Shown: piece after piece, positions 18,780-26,617 of the stretch
How the letters are laid out: each line of letters begins with the position of its first letter
Numbering within the stretch: position 1 is the first letter of the stretch
Notes under the pieces: model-generated
Databases searched by the model: none
Told to the model about the DNA's origin: nothing
Seen by the model: only the letters and a program-made list of their open reading frames with translations
From: a virus
Strand: one strand, 5' to 3'
Length of the DNA: 51,124 nucleotides
Virus record (IMG/VR): IMGVR_UViG_3300027747_004319
Span: 1-51,124 of that record
Made by a program: the position numbers and the translations under genes

Positions 18780-19352
18780 ATGTTCAACGATACAAAAGAC
18801 CCCCCAGATTATCCTTCTTTTCATAAAAAAAATATTTCTAAGAAAACTTCTGTAGAAAAACCGCTGGAGCCTCCAGAAATAGAAGAGAATACAGAAGACA
18901 AATTCGATTATCCCTTCACTTGTCTATCTTGGCATTCCGGCAAAGATTACTATCCAGAATTGGACTCAGCAATAGAGTTCTACAATCAAAAAAGATACAA
19001 AACAGCTTTGGATCTTTTTGAAACTCGTCCAGCAGATCCAGCCCGAGGACTCAAAAATCTCGTTTGTACCTTTCGCGGACCAATTGGTTGGCTGCTTATG
19101 GCAAACACCAAGGCTGCTAAGAATGAATTCTTGAACTTTTGCATAGCAAGTTGCCATTACCAACTGGGCTCTTATGCAAAAGCGTTGGATTCTTTGAAAA
19201 AAGATGCCAGCGAAAGAGCTTCTTATCTAAGGGCTTGGTGCCAATACAAGTTAAACAAGCATGATGAAGCAAAAGAAACTTTCAGAAAAGTCTTCTATTC
19301 AAACCCAAGGTTCTTAAGCTATTCCAATCCATACGGGGAAGATTACGAGTGA
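18780..19352 (+). CDS. TPR-like repeat protein
   Basis: 190 residues. After a polar N-terminus the protein reads as helical hairpins of the tetratricopeptide type: AIEFYNQKRYKTALDLFE, FCIASCHYQLGSYAKALDSL, ASYLRAWCQYKLNKHDEA and ETFRKVFYSNP. Such repeats act as protein-binding scaffolds; the partner is unknown. It is the only plus-strand gene between the minus-strand tail block and the minus-strand packaging-side block, and it has its own host-type promoter. That suggests expression at a different time from the tail genes, possibly early (inference). Confidence 0.72.
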   Translation: MFNDTKDPPDYPSFHKKNISKKTSVEKPLEPPEIEENTEDKFDYPFTCLSWHSGKDYYPELDSAIEFYNQKRYKTALDLFETRPADPARGLKNLVCTFRGPIGWLLMANTKAAKNEFLNFCIASCHYQLGSYAKALDSLKKDASERASYLRAWCQYKLNKHDEAKETFRKVFYSNPRFLSYSNPYGEDYE

Positions 19353-19377
19353 TCACTTGATTATTTGATTTGTGATC
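19351..19377. terminator. Hairpin between convergent genes
   Basis: GATCAC at 19351-19356 pairs with GTGATC at 19372-19377 around an AT-rich loop, overlapping the stop codons of two genes that meet tail to tail. A short T-run follows on the plus strand. The stem is only six pairs, so this is a weak call. Confidence 0.35.
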
Positions 19378-19802
19378 TTTGCAAGCTGTTCGTTGACGGT
19401 TTTTCTTATCGCTTCTACTTCATTTGGAGAAACAGCTCTTACACTGCCCATCAAATTCAATATAAAATCGCAGTCAAGCTGTTTTAATCTTCTTATTCCA
19501 CTTCTTTTATACTGTCTAAAGGATGACACAAGATATTTGTCTCCTTTTATTGTTCTATAACTGAAATTAGGATTGTTGCAGTTTGCTTTCAACAAATTTC
19601 TTATATATGGAAATGTAAGATAATGTATATTCAATCCTCTTATATACAATTGATTCACATCTGTTACTATTACATTTGGAAGCGGATCATGCCCGGCTTT
19701 ATGAAACATATAGTTGAATGAAACTAGGCTTCCTTTTTTTACATTTTGTAAAAAAGTATCATTCTTTTGAGGAATATTTTTGAATACAAGGTTGAGATCC
19801 AT
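19353..19802 (-). CDS. Conserved phage protein, probably structural
   Basis: 149 residues from the ATG at 19802, three bases after the upstream stop; a TTG at 19808 is an alternative start. Motifs include GSLVSFNYMFHKAGHDPLP, VIVTDVNQLYIRGLNIHYL, TFPYIRNLL and RRLKQLDCDF. I remember similar proteins from large myoviruses near neck and tail genes but cannot attach a function. It is basic, with no membrane segment, and ends a run of five minus-strand genes with very short gaps. Confidence 0.6.
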   Translation of the reverse strand: MDLNLVFKNIPQKNDTFLQNVKKGSLVSFNYMFHKAGHDPLPNVIVTDVNQLYIRGLNIHYLTFPYIRNLLKANCNNPNFSYRTIKGDKYLVSSFRQYKRSGIRRLKQLDCDFILNLMGSVRAVSPNEVEAIRKTVNEQLAKITNQIIK

Positions 19803-19804
19803 AA

Positions 19805-20281
19805 TCAAAACTTAGAGTAAACACTGGAGCTATAATCGGTACCACTTGATCTGACCATCAGATTTTTATCGTTGCCTTTTTCTATTTTGTTTTGAGCGTC
19901 TGAGCTCATTTTGAAAAACCTCTTGATTTCTTCGACAAGAGTATCTGCAACTTTCCCCCCAGCCTTTTCTTCATCTGCACCTTTTTCTGACATAAAAGTG
20001 TTGAATATATTTTCAAAATCTAAAAGATACGCTTTTCCATATGGATGTGTGTCTATTCTGTTTTGAATTTTGAAGGCTATGTTCCTTCCTATCGAATATA
20101 TTCTTATTCCTTCAAAGTCACACTCTGGATCTGTTGAATAAACAAACAAAAACGGATCATCAACATCCAAAAATATTTTGTTTTGGATCTTGCTCAGCTT
20201 TAAAATATGGTGAATTATTTTAAGCTTTCTTTTTGCTCCAAGTGCATTTCTGTTTACATAGTCAAAAAATTTGTGTCTCAT
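19805..20281 (-). CDS. Hypothetical phage protein
   Basis: 158 residues. The N-terminal half (KFFDYVNRNALGAKRKLKII, then DVDDPFLFVYSTD and FEGIRIYSIGRNIAFKIQNR) looks like a compact alpha/beta domain. The C-terminal 60 residues are polar and helical with a Ser-rich tail. It lies 4 bases after the upstream stop and 2 bases before the next start, so it is part of one transcription unit. The opening KFFDYVNR weakly recalls the tag motif described in the findings. No family recognised. Confidence 0.55.
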   Translation of the reverse strand: MRHKFFDYVNRNALGAKRKLKIIHHILKLSKIQNKIFLDVDDPFLFVYSTDPECDFEGIRIYSIGRNIAFKIQNRIDTHPYGKAYLLDFENIFNTFMSEKGADEEKAGGKVADTLVEEIKRFFKMSSDAQNKIEKGNDKNLMVRSSGTDYSSSVYSKF

Positions 20282-20285
20282 ATAA

Positions 20286-20642
20286 TTACATATTTAATGG
20301 TTTCGCCATTCTTCCACCCACCGATGTAGTTGCTCCTGCAAGTGTGTTTATTAGCTCCCCAAATAATTGCATGGCTTCTGGATTTTTCTTAAGATGAGCA
20401 AACAAAGGCGTATACATGCCTCTGGTATCTTTGTTTATTCTCTCTATGTTTAGTAGAGCTTTACGCACCTCTTCTTTACCAAATGAGTGGGGGTTGAGCG
20501 ATTCGTCAGATCCTGGCTTAACACTTCCGGTGTTACTGGCTCCATATCCTGCCAATTTAAGTCCCGAATCATTGGAGGGCTTTGCTCCCATTACTGGATT
20601 AACATCCGCTTCCATTATTCTATATAATTTACTGAATTCCAT
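20286..20642 (-). CDS. Hypothetical protein with N-terminal packaging-tag-like peptide
   Basis: 118 residues, with AAAGG well placed before the ATG. It begins MEFSKLYRIMEAD. The segment I-M-E followed by Ala fits the (L/I)-x-E cleavage rule of T4-type prohead proteases, and F-S-x-L-Y is like the T4 internal-protein targeting peptide. The rest has a Gly/Ser-rich linker and a helical C-terminal domain (VRKALLNIERINKDTRGMY, HLKKNPEAMQLFGELINTL). Function unknown; a capsid-internal protein is a hypothesis only. Confidence 0.55.
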   Translation of the reverse strand: MEFSKLYRIMEADVNPVMGAKPSNDSGLKLAGYGASNTGSVKPGSDESLNPHSFGKEEVRKALLNIERINKDTRGMYTPLFAHLKKNPEAMQLFGELINTLAGATTSVGGRMAKPLNM

Positions 20643-20667
20643 AACTTAACCTTTCTTATAATTATAT

Positions 20668-21990
20668 TTAGCAAGTTCTGAGTAAAATTTCTTGTGCCGA
20701 TGGAACACATCTCTGTAATACCAATAAATCACTGGGATTGCCGTTGTAAGGCGTTTCTTTTACAACAACACCAGGAAAGCTTCCAGCAGCTTCTTTTATG
20801 GTTTTCATTTGAGCTGTTAAGAATAGCATTCCATCTATTCTTTCCAAAAAGTCGCTTTCTCCCTTTTTGGGAAATCCGTTTTCGTCAACCTCACCAGTTT
20901 CATAAAGATACTTGACTTTAAGATCAACAAATGGAACTAAGTTTCCATCATCATCTATCATGGCTTCACTGTTGTCTGATTGAATGATTCTTACGCTAAG
21001 TTTTCCCTCAGAATAAGCTGCATCCAAACAACTAGCCAAATCCAAGCCCAAGGAGTATACTGTTCCGTCATTTCCAACAACGTTTATTAAAAAGCTTCTC
21101 TGCTTGAAATAGTCAGATATACTCTCCATTATAACTCTTCTTCTCAGAACATCTTTTTCCTCTGGGCTTCCATCTTGAAGTCTCTTGAGCTCGGGATCTT
21201 CTAGAAACTTCTCTGGGTCATCTTCTCTTAAAGCCCATTTTCCAAGATCAATTCTTCCCCATTTTTCATTGAATCTTGTTGATATTTTTATTGAGTATTT
21301 TCTTTCGTTGTAAATAAGATCTTCGCTGTTTGATCCATTGCCAACTTGAACAGCCCCCAGTAAAGCAGCCATATACTTTCTGTGAAGATCACCCTTCATT
21401 CCAAGAGTGCCCTTCAATTTTATGAAAACACTACTGAGTTCACTCATTGGTTGAAGAGCTGTGAAAACATGTTTTGTTAAAGATACCGAAGGATTGTTTT
21501 GATCCAATTCTTGTCTGATTAGCCTTCGTATCTCTTTATTAGCTTTCTCAATATTGGAATTTTGCCTAAGAAATAAAATCTGTAGATTATCCTCTACAAA
21601 CTTTCTTGGATAAGAGTCTAGCTCTGAATCTCTTATTCCATGAATACTATCCAAGAGTGTTTTAGTATCACCTTTTGCGCTATTTTTAAAATACTCCATC
21701 TTCCATGTTTCAAAATTTTCTTCTGGCTTGTTTTCTTCCTCAGGCATATCAGGAGTGACAGGTTCTTTAACTTCTTGTTCTGGAGGTTGTTGAGCTTGAG
21801 GTTGTTGAGCTTGAGGTTGTTGAGCTTGAGGTTGTTGTTCTGTTTGTTGGGGATCTTGTGGCTGTTCTGCTGGATCTGCAGCGGGAACCTGCATTCCAGA
21901 AGAAGCATTAGTTGCAGGTTGATTTGCTGCAACTTCACCTGGATCGCCAAGATCCTCATTTAACCAGTAATTCATTGTGTTAAATCTCAT
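20668..21990 (-). CDS. Large hypothetical phage protein with Gln/Pro-rich linker
   Basis: 440 residues. It opens MRFNTMNYWLNEDLGDPG, again a short aromatic stretch ending in an L-x-E site (L-N-E). Residues about 20-90 are disordered, with the unit QAQQP three times in a row. The remaining 350 residues are globular (VEDNLQILFLRQNSNIEKAN, FTALQPMSELSSVFIKLKG, AALLGAVQVGNGSN, FLTAQMKTIKEAAGSFPGVV). It overlaps the upstream gene by 11 bases. I recognise no enzyme motif. Position next to a terminase-like gene suggests head or packaging, without proof. Confidence 0.6.
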   Translation of the reverse strand: MRFNTMNYWLNEDLGDPGEVAANQPATNASSGMQVPAADPAEQPQDPQQTEQQPQAQQPQAQQPQAQQPPEQEVKEPVTPDMPEEENKPEENFETWKMEYFKNSAKGDTKTLLDSIHGIRDSELDSYPRKFVEDNLQILFLRQNSNIEKANKEIRRLIRQELDQNNPSVSLTKHVFTALQPMSELSSVFIKLKGTLGMKGDLHRKYMAALLGAVQVGNGSNSEDLIYNERKYSIKISTRFNEKWGRIDLGKWALREDDPEKFLEDPELKRLQDGSPEEKDVLRRRVIMESISDYFKQRSFLINVVGNDGTVYSLGLDLASCLDAAYSEGKLSVRIIQSDNSEAMIDDDGNLVPFVDLKVKYLYETGEVDENGFPKKGESDFLERIDGMLFLTAQMKTIKEAAGSFPGVVVKETPYNGNPSDLLVLQRCVPSAQEILLRTC

Positions 21991-22465
21991 TTTGACCTTC
22001 CTCTTTTTTCTTATTTAGTGCCTCTAGAAATTGTCTTTTATTGTTCCCTGAATTAATATTTATTGTGTTATTTTGATTTGCTGCTAAGTATTTAGGGAAG
22101 GTATCTTTATCTTTTAATTTAATTCTTGTCATTAAATCTGCTATTTTTGCCATTTTGTCAGAAGTATCATGCTTGAGCTTGAGTAAATTCACAAGAGCTT
22201 CTTTGCTTGCACTCGTAGAGTCTCCTTCGTTTATAACTAAATCAGCAAAGTTATTTATAAATTCATCTGTTTGTTTTCTATCTTGTCTTATGTTTTCGAG
22301 AACTTCCTGATAAACATCTACAAGTTGTTCATCACTTACTATGTTTGACAAACTATTCTCTGAGTCTTGCACGCTTAAAGAAGAAACATTCATGCTGGGG
22401 AGAACCTCGCCAGCTATAGCCAAATCTTCTTTTGCTTCATCTAAAATATTATCATTTTTACCCAT
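21980..22465 (-). CDS. Possible small terminase subunit or packaging-associated protein
   Basis: 161 residues, acidic and almost wholly helical. The core (ENIRQDRKQTDEFINNFADL, SKEALVNLLKLKHDTSDKMA, KIADLMTRIKLKD) followed by AANQNNTININ resembles proteins annotated as small terminase or its regulator in large T4-like phages, as I remember them. It is first in a five-gene minus-strand run. A CTATATAG box lies six bases upstream of the ATG. No large terminase is in this window, so the label is tentative; an unrelated helical structural protein is the alternative. Confidence 0.45.
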   Translation of the reverse strand: MGKNDNILDEAKEDLAIAGEVLPSMNVSSLSVQDSENSLSNIVSDEQLVDVYQEVLENIRQDRKQTDEFINNFADLVINEGDSTSASKEALVNLLKLKHDTSDKMAKIADLMTRIKLKDKDTFPKYLAANQNNTININSGNNKRQFLEALNKKKEEGQNEI

Positions 22466-22495
22466 ATACTCTATATAGCTTAATATTTATTATCT

Positions 22496-22837
22496 TTAGT
22501 CACCTTTTATTATTCTAATTGAGTCTTCTTCAAAATGTTGTGTTGAAAATTCAAACAACTCACTTTCTTCCAATGCTATTATTTGATGTCTTGTTCCTCT
22601 TGGTATATCAATTTTATCACCTGGATTTAATACTATATCTTTGGCTTCTTCCATGTTGTCCGTAGATCCAAGTTTCAATAAAATCCTTCCACTCTGTAGG
22701 TAGAATGTCTCCAATTTTAAAACATGGGTATGGTATGAGCATTTTTTATTTTTATTAAAATATAATATTTTCCCACAATACTCATTGTTGTTAACAATAA
22801 TTTTTTCGTAACCCCAGCCCTTTTTTATAATTTCCAT
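22496..22837 (-). CDS. Cupin protein, mannose-6-phosphate isomerase/GMP C-terminal type
   Basis: 113 residues, a single cupin barrel. The metal-site motif is visible as SYHTHVLKLETFYLQSGRIL (H-x-H with a following E), and the second cupin motif as PGDKIDIPRGTRHQI. KGWGYEKII at the start and FEFSTQHFEEDSIRI at the end are like the C-terminal cupin of mannose-6-phosphate isomerase/GDP-mannose pyrophosphorylase. That would suit a role in nucleotide-sugar supply or regulation for the glycosyltransferase block that follows. A general small-molecule cupin cannot be excluded. Confidence 0.75.
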   Translation of the reverse strand: MEIIKKGWGYEKIIVNNNEYCGKILYFNKNKKCSYHTHVLKLETFYLQSGRILLKLGSTDNMEEAKDIVLNPGDKIDIPRGTRHQIIALEESELFEFSTQHFEEDSIRIIKGD

Positions 22838-22892
22838 ATTATCATTTTAGTGTTTTTCTTTAAATTTTCAAACGAAAAATGTAAATATTAAT

Positions 22893-23243
22893 ATGGATCA
22901 ATTGACAAAAGAAAAATTAAACAATCTTGAAAAAAGCCAAGATAAAGTTTTGCAAAAAATAGATGAATTTAAAAAAGAAATTATTGAATTTGAAAAATCA
23001 TTGAATTCAAAAGATTCTAAAATCAGCGTATTACAAAGTAAAATAAAAGATTTAAAAGAAGATGTAGATACTTTTTGTGAAAAAGTTCAAAATTTTGAGG
23101 TTAAAATAGAATCCATCCACATACGCACCACAAGCACAGAAAGTAAATGGTCAAGTATAATTGAATTTTTTGTTAAGATATTTTGGGTAATTATGGTGTC
23201 CTATCTACTCTACAAACTAGGTATACAGGGACCACCAGCATAA
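22893..23243 (+). CDS. Coiled-coil protein with C-terminal membrane anchor
   Basis: 116 residues. Residues 1-80 are a long charged coiled coil with Leu/Ile heptads (KLNNLEKSQDKVLQKIDEFK and so on); one hydrophobic span near residues 88-110 (FFVKIFWVIMVSYLLYKLGI) ends in a short tail. This layout resembles XhlA-type or other lysis-accessory membrane proteins of phages, but many phage membrane proteins look alike. It has no neighbouring endolysin or holin. It is divergent from the cupin gene, with only 55 AT-rich bases between. Confidence 0.55.
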   Translation: MDQLTKEKLNNLEKSQDKVLQKIDEFKKEIIEFEKSLNSKDSKISVLQSKIKDLKEDVDTFCEKVQNFEVKIESIHIRTTSTESKWSSIIEFFVKIFWVIMVSYLLYKLGIQGPPA

Positions 23244-23261
23244 TTAATTTTTAAAACACCC

Positions 23262-23271
23262 TAATATATAG
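23262..23271 (+). promoter_or_regulatory. Candidate T4-type late promoter box
   Basis: The sequence taatatatag lies about 24 bases upstream of the chosen start at 23295, with the AAGGGA ribosome site in between. T4 late promoters use one TATAAATA element at -10 and no -35 box. Similar TATATA boxes stand upstream of several genes in this window. Confidence 0.35.
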
Positions 23272-23294
23272 TATACAAGATGAAGGGAACAAAT

Positions 23295-24512
23295 ATGCCA
23301 GGCAAATTTAGTGATTACTTATCCATCAGAGAAAATAAAACCCCTGTATTATCAAAGGTTAAGCTGGCTAGGTCACCAGGACAAGAAGAGTTTCAGCCAT
23401 TTGTTATTGATAAAGAAAATCACTCAAATTTACGAGAATTAGTAAAAGCTTTTGAAAATAGTACAGAAGTTGGCGTTGGTTACACGACAATAGACAAAGA
23501 AAAAGGTGAAGTTGAACCAAAATTAAAGAAGAAAACATTATATCTTACTGGTGGTGCTGTTAGAGATCATCTAAAAGGAAAAACTCCACGTAATTATGAC
23601 CTGGCGACTGATGCAACAGCCAGTGAAATAAAAATGATACTATCAGGCTCTGGTTTCGAGGAGATTCATTCTGAATTTTCTAAGGACAAAAATTTACCAA
23701 CTAATCCAAAATCAAATAAATATTTCTTTGTAAGCAGGCTCAGCAAAAAAGGAAACGAGGCTGAATTCACAGCTGTAGTTGATAATGAAGATTTCTTTTT
23801 GGCTCCAATGTCAAAAAGTCTAAAAAGCAGAAGACTATCGCCCGAAGATTTTTCTGCCTCAAGCCTGGAGGATGACGCTTCCTATAGAGACTTTACAATT
23901 AACTCAATGTATATTCCTTTAAAAAATTCAGATGGAGATAACACAGAGCTGATAGATATTTTTGGTGGAGCTCATCATTTAAAAAATGGTCAAGTGGTCT
24001 CTGTTGGTGAGTTTGGCAAAAAGGTCAAAGATGACCCGATCACAGCCCACAGATATTTAAGAATGCAGGCAAGATATGGCAAAGGAGAAATGCCAGAAAA
24101 ACTCACAAATATCACAAGAGGAATAAATGGCTTGGACCCAGACTATAAAAAAGAATATGTCTTTGGTCTTGAGAACCCAGATATAGATTCGTCCAGATAT
24201 CTCAAGATGTATTCAAATTCTGGTCTTTTGAACACAGTTTATCCTATAGATGATTTGTCTGTTGAAGATATGCCAGAAAAAGCCTTGGGAGATAGGTTTT
24301 TAACAAGTGCTTGGTTGTTAAAAGATAAAGATATGGAGCAAACCAAGTTTGCTTTAATGTCTGCTGGTTGGGATAAACAAGAAGTAAATGATATTTTATA
24401 CTTAATTAAGGCGTATCAATCTTTTAAAAACAGATACGACACTACAGACCAAACAAGCTCAATGTGCGGTTTGCCAGCGTATAAAATAAACAAATGGAAA
24501 AACCTATACTAG
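23295..24512 (+). CDS. Poly(A) polymerase / tRNA nucleotidyltransferase-like protein
   Basis: 405 residues. I chose the ATG at 23295 because AAGGGA lies six bases before it; an in-frame ATG at 23280 would place that site inside the gene. The head domain of class II nucleotidyltransferases is clear: LYLTGGAVRDHLKGKTPRNY, then D-L-A-T-D-A, and later YRDFTINSMYIPL (the R-D-F-T-I-N motif), followed by the helical RNA-binding part (ITAHRYLRMQARYGKG). At the catalytic D-x-D the protein reads N-Y-D (residues 100-102), so one of the two expected carboxylates may be missing. The N-terminus MPGKFSDYL fits the proposed packaging tag, followed by an I-R-E site. It would add nucleotides to RNA 3' ends if active. 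Confidence 0.8.
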   Translation: MPGKFSDYLSIRENKTPVLSKVKLARSPGQEEFQPFVIDKENHSNLRELVKAFENSTEVGVGYTTIDKEKGEVEPKLKKKTLYLTGGAVRDHLKGKTPRNYDLATDATASEIKMILSGSGFEEIHSEFSKDKNLPTNPKSNKYFFVSRLSKKGNEAEFTAVVDNEDFFLAPMSKSLKSRRLSPEDFSASSLEDDASYRDFTINSMYIPLKNSDGDNTELIDIFGGAHHLKNGQVVSVGEFGKKVKDDPITAHRYLRMQARYGKGEMPEKLTNITRGINGLDPDYKKEYVFGLENPDIDSSRYLKMYSNSGLLNTVYPIDDLSVEDMPEKALGDRFLTSAWLLKDKDMEQTKFALMSAGWDKQEVNDILYLIKAYQSFKNRYDTTDQTSSMCGLPAYKINKWKNLY

Positions 24513-25342
24513 TTCAAGCAATCGGATCTCCCTTCGATTTAAATGTAAGCTCTTGTGGAAAAAGAAAGCCAAAGCTTTTTTCTTGGACTAATAGTCCACA
24601 AGATATCAAAATAAGAATAGACCACGCTTTACATGATGGCTTAAGCGATAATAATAAGTCTGGCAAATTTGGCTGGACATGTGAATCTAAAGCTATAACT
24701 CGTGGACTCTTTGATGGATTGAGAAATAATTTTACAAGATACAAAGAATCTTACTCTAAAATTTTCACTTACGATGAACAGTTGATCGAGTTAGACCCAG
24801 ACTTTTTCATCTATTGTCCTGCAGGCAGTAACGCTCCATGGACACCTGATGAAGAATATGGAATTCATGAAAAAACAAAACTTGTTTCTTTTTTGTGCAG
24901 CAATAATTCAATGACAGATGGTCATCGTTATCGTTTGTCGTGGGCTGAGAGGCTACAAGATAAGGTAGATATGTATGGTGGAGCCTGTGGAAGCAAACAA
25001 ATAGGCGGCTCGCATTGGTACCATCATCAAAGAAAAACTGAAGCAATGAACGAATATATGTTCAGCATAGCAATAGAGAATGTCAACATGGATTGCTACT
25101 ACACAGAAAAAATAACAGATTGTTTTGCAAATGGGGTGATACCAGTTTATTATGGTTCAAAAAGTATCACAAAACACTTTAACAATGATGCTATAATATT
25201 CTTGGAAGAAGACTTTGATGTAAATCAATTATCGGAAGAATTATATTATTCCAAATTAGAAGCTGTTAAAGATAATTTGAACATAGTTAGAAACATGTGT
25301 ATTTCTGATGATTTATTGTTCAAAAAAATATCTTTATTGTGA
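24494..25342 (+). CDS. Glycosyltransferase family 10 (fucosyltransferase-like)
   Basis: 282 residues. The family 10 donor-site signature is present at about 193-222: AIENVNMDCYYTEKITDCFA then NGVIPVYYGS. Upstream, RYRLSWAERLQDKVDMYGG is the usual fold entry of alpha-1,3-fucosyltransferases, which move fucose from GDP-fucose. The GDP-sugar link fits the mannose-type cupin at 22496. It overlaps the 3' end of the nucleotidyltransferase gene by 19 bases, so it is probably co-transcribed with it. It is slightly short for the family but contains the catalytic half. Confidence 0.85.
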   Translation: MEKPILVQAIGSPFDLNVSSCGKRKPKLFSWTNSPQDIKIRIDHALHDGLSDNNKSGKFGWTCESKAITRGLFDGLRNNFTRYKESYSKIFTYDEQLIELDPDFFIYCPAGSNAPWTPDEEYGIHEKTKLVSFLCSNNSMTDGHRYRLSWAERLQDKVDMYGGACGSKQIGGSHWYHHQRKTEAMNEYMFSIAIENVNMDCYYTEKITDCFANGVIPVYYGSKSITKHFNNDAIIFLEEDFDVNQLSEELYYSKLEAVKDNLNIVRNMCISDDLLFKKISLL

Positions 25343-25357
25343 AAGCGTAGATAGATT

Positions 25358-26083
25358 ATGAATAGAAAAATAACAATAGTCCACCCCTCCAGGCAAAGAA
25401 GCGATCTTTGCTATAGAATAGCTGATTTGTTTTATGGCAATTGTGTAAACAAGGACAATGTTTCTTATTATATATCTATTGATTCAAGTGATCCAACAAA
25501 AGATGAATACCTAGCTGGCAAGAAAGATTATGCCAAAATAATTGTTGGAGATGGAAACTCTTGTGTAGAGGCAGTAAATATTGGGGCTAAAGAATCAAAT
25601 TTTGAAGACATAATTGTGATAGTATCAGATGATTTTGTTTGCCAAAATGGATGGGATCAAAAAATACTGGATTTTGTAGGGGATAAGAAAAATTTTGTTT
25701 TAAAAACAAATGATGGAAGAGAGCCTTGGATTGTAACGTTTCCAGTTATGGACAAAGAATATTACAATAGATTTGGCTATGTTTACAACCCATTATATAA
25801 ACATTTATTCTGCGACACAGAAATGACACATGTTGCAGAGATTACTGATTCTCTTCTAATAGATATGTCTAATGTCATAGAGCATAAAGCAACAGAATTA
25901 ACAAAAAATGATTCTGTAAACATGAAAAACAACTCAACTTGGTGGCAGGGAGAATCTGTTTATCTACAAAGAATAAGAGAAAATTTTGGATTAAAAAAAG
26001 AAGAGATTGTTAAAACTCCATCTCATCCATCGCATATAGAATGGCTTAAGCAAAAAGGAATAAATATAAACGAACACTCATAG
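25358..26083 (+). CDS. Glycosyltransferase, GT-A/family 2-like
   Basis: 241 residues. The opening strand KITIVHPSRQR, the segment YYISIDSSDPTKDEYLAG and the acidic site IVIVSDDFVCQNGWDQKIL resemble GT-A transferases (family 2 type), where D-D marks the metal and nucleotide-sugar site. The middle has T-N-D-G-R-E-P-W-I-V-T-F-P-V-M-D-K and a closing helical part. It lies 15 bases after the family 10 gene in the same direction. The sugar transferred cannot be inferred. Confidence 0.65.
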   Translation: MNRKITIVHPSRQRSDLCYRIADLFYGNCVNKDNVSYYISIDSSDPTKDEYLAGKKDYAKIIVGDGNSCVEAVNIGAKESNFEDIIVIVSDDFVCQNGWDQKILDFVGDKKNFVLKTNDGREPWIVTFPVMDKEYYNRFGYVYNPLYKHLFCDTEMTHVAEITDSLLIDMSNVIEHKATELTKNDSVNMKNNSTWWQGESVYLQRIRENFGLKKEEIVKTPSHPSHIEWLKQKGININEHS

Positions 26084-26110
26084 TTATAATTATTTTATAA
26101 CAGATGAGTG
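26075..26110. terminator. Long hairpin across two convergent stop codons
   Basis: CACTCAT (26075-26081) pairs with ATGAGTG (26104-26110), and inside it GTTATAA (26083-26089) pairs with TTATAAC (26095-26101) around a five-base loop. The hairpin covers the ends of both converging genes. No long T-run follows on either strand, so it may act as a weak two-way terminator or an RNA end stabiliser. Confidence 0.5.
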
Positions 26111-26605
26111 GATATAAAAATCATCTTGTCTATTTACTTCTTTTATAAGAATGTATCCTCTATCGGTCAAGTATTTTCTTGAGGCATCTTTTGTGCCACA
26201 TTCTCTATAGGCATCTGTTTCAAATGTAATTACATTAAAAGTATATTTATCAAAAGGAACCTTGTACAAAGCTTTGAGGCTTATGTGAGGGGGCTCTAAA
26301 TCGATTGTGAGATAATCTATTGTTTTATTGTCTTTGAAAAACTCATTCATTTGTTTTTCATATTCAAAAGTTAAAGCATCATGACAACAAAACTTTGTGT
26401 TAGGTCTATTATCGAAATAGCTATTTGTATGATCTTCAATATCAATACACATTCCACTCCAACCAAAACCCTTGTCTAGGGCATAAGTATTCGATATAGT
26501 CTCAGACGGTCCAGCTCCAATATCTAAGAATGTGCCTTTTTTTTTGAAATTCAATGTTTCCATTACAAATACATCTTGCCCTATTTGAGACCTATAGTAA
26601 TTCAT
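26090..26605 (-). CDS. FkbM-family methyltransferase-like protein
   Basis: 171 residues, with AGGAG before the ATG. The SAM-binding motif is KGTFLDIGAGPSETISNTYA (motif I, D-I-G-A-G), followed by GWSGMCIDIEDH (motif II acid) and YLTIDLEPPH with I-S-L (where FkbM proteins have D-x-E-G). The final part NVITFETDAYRECGTKDAS and RKYLTDRGYILI matches FkbM proteins often encoded with sugar-transferase genes in phages and viruses. It would methylate a sugar hydroxyl. It forms a minus-strand pair with 26618-27445. Confidence 0.78.
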   Translation of the reverse strand: MNYYRSQIGQDVFVMETLNFKKKGTFLDIGAGPSETISNTYALDKGFGWSGMCIDIEDHTNSYFDNRPNTKFCCHDALTFEYEKQMNEFFKDNKTIDYLTIDLEPPHISLKALYKVPFDKYTFNVITFETDAYRECGTKDASRKYLTDRGYILIKEVNRQDDFYIHSSVIK

Positions 26606-26617
26606 ATTTATATTCTC

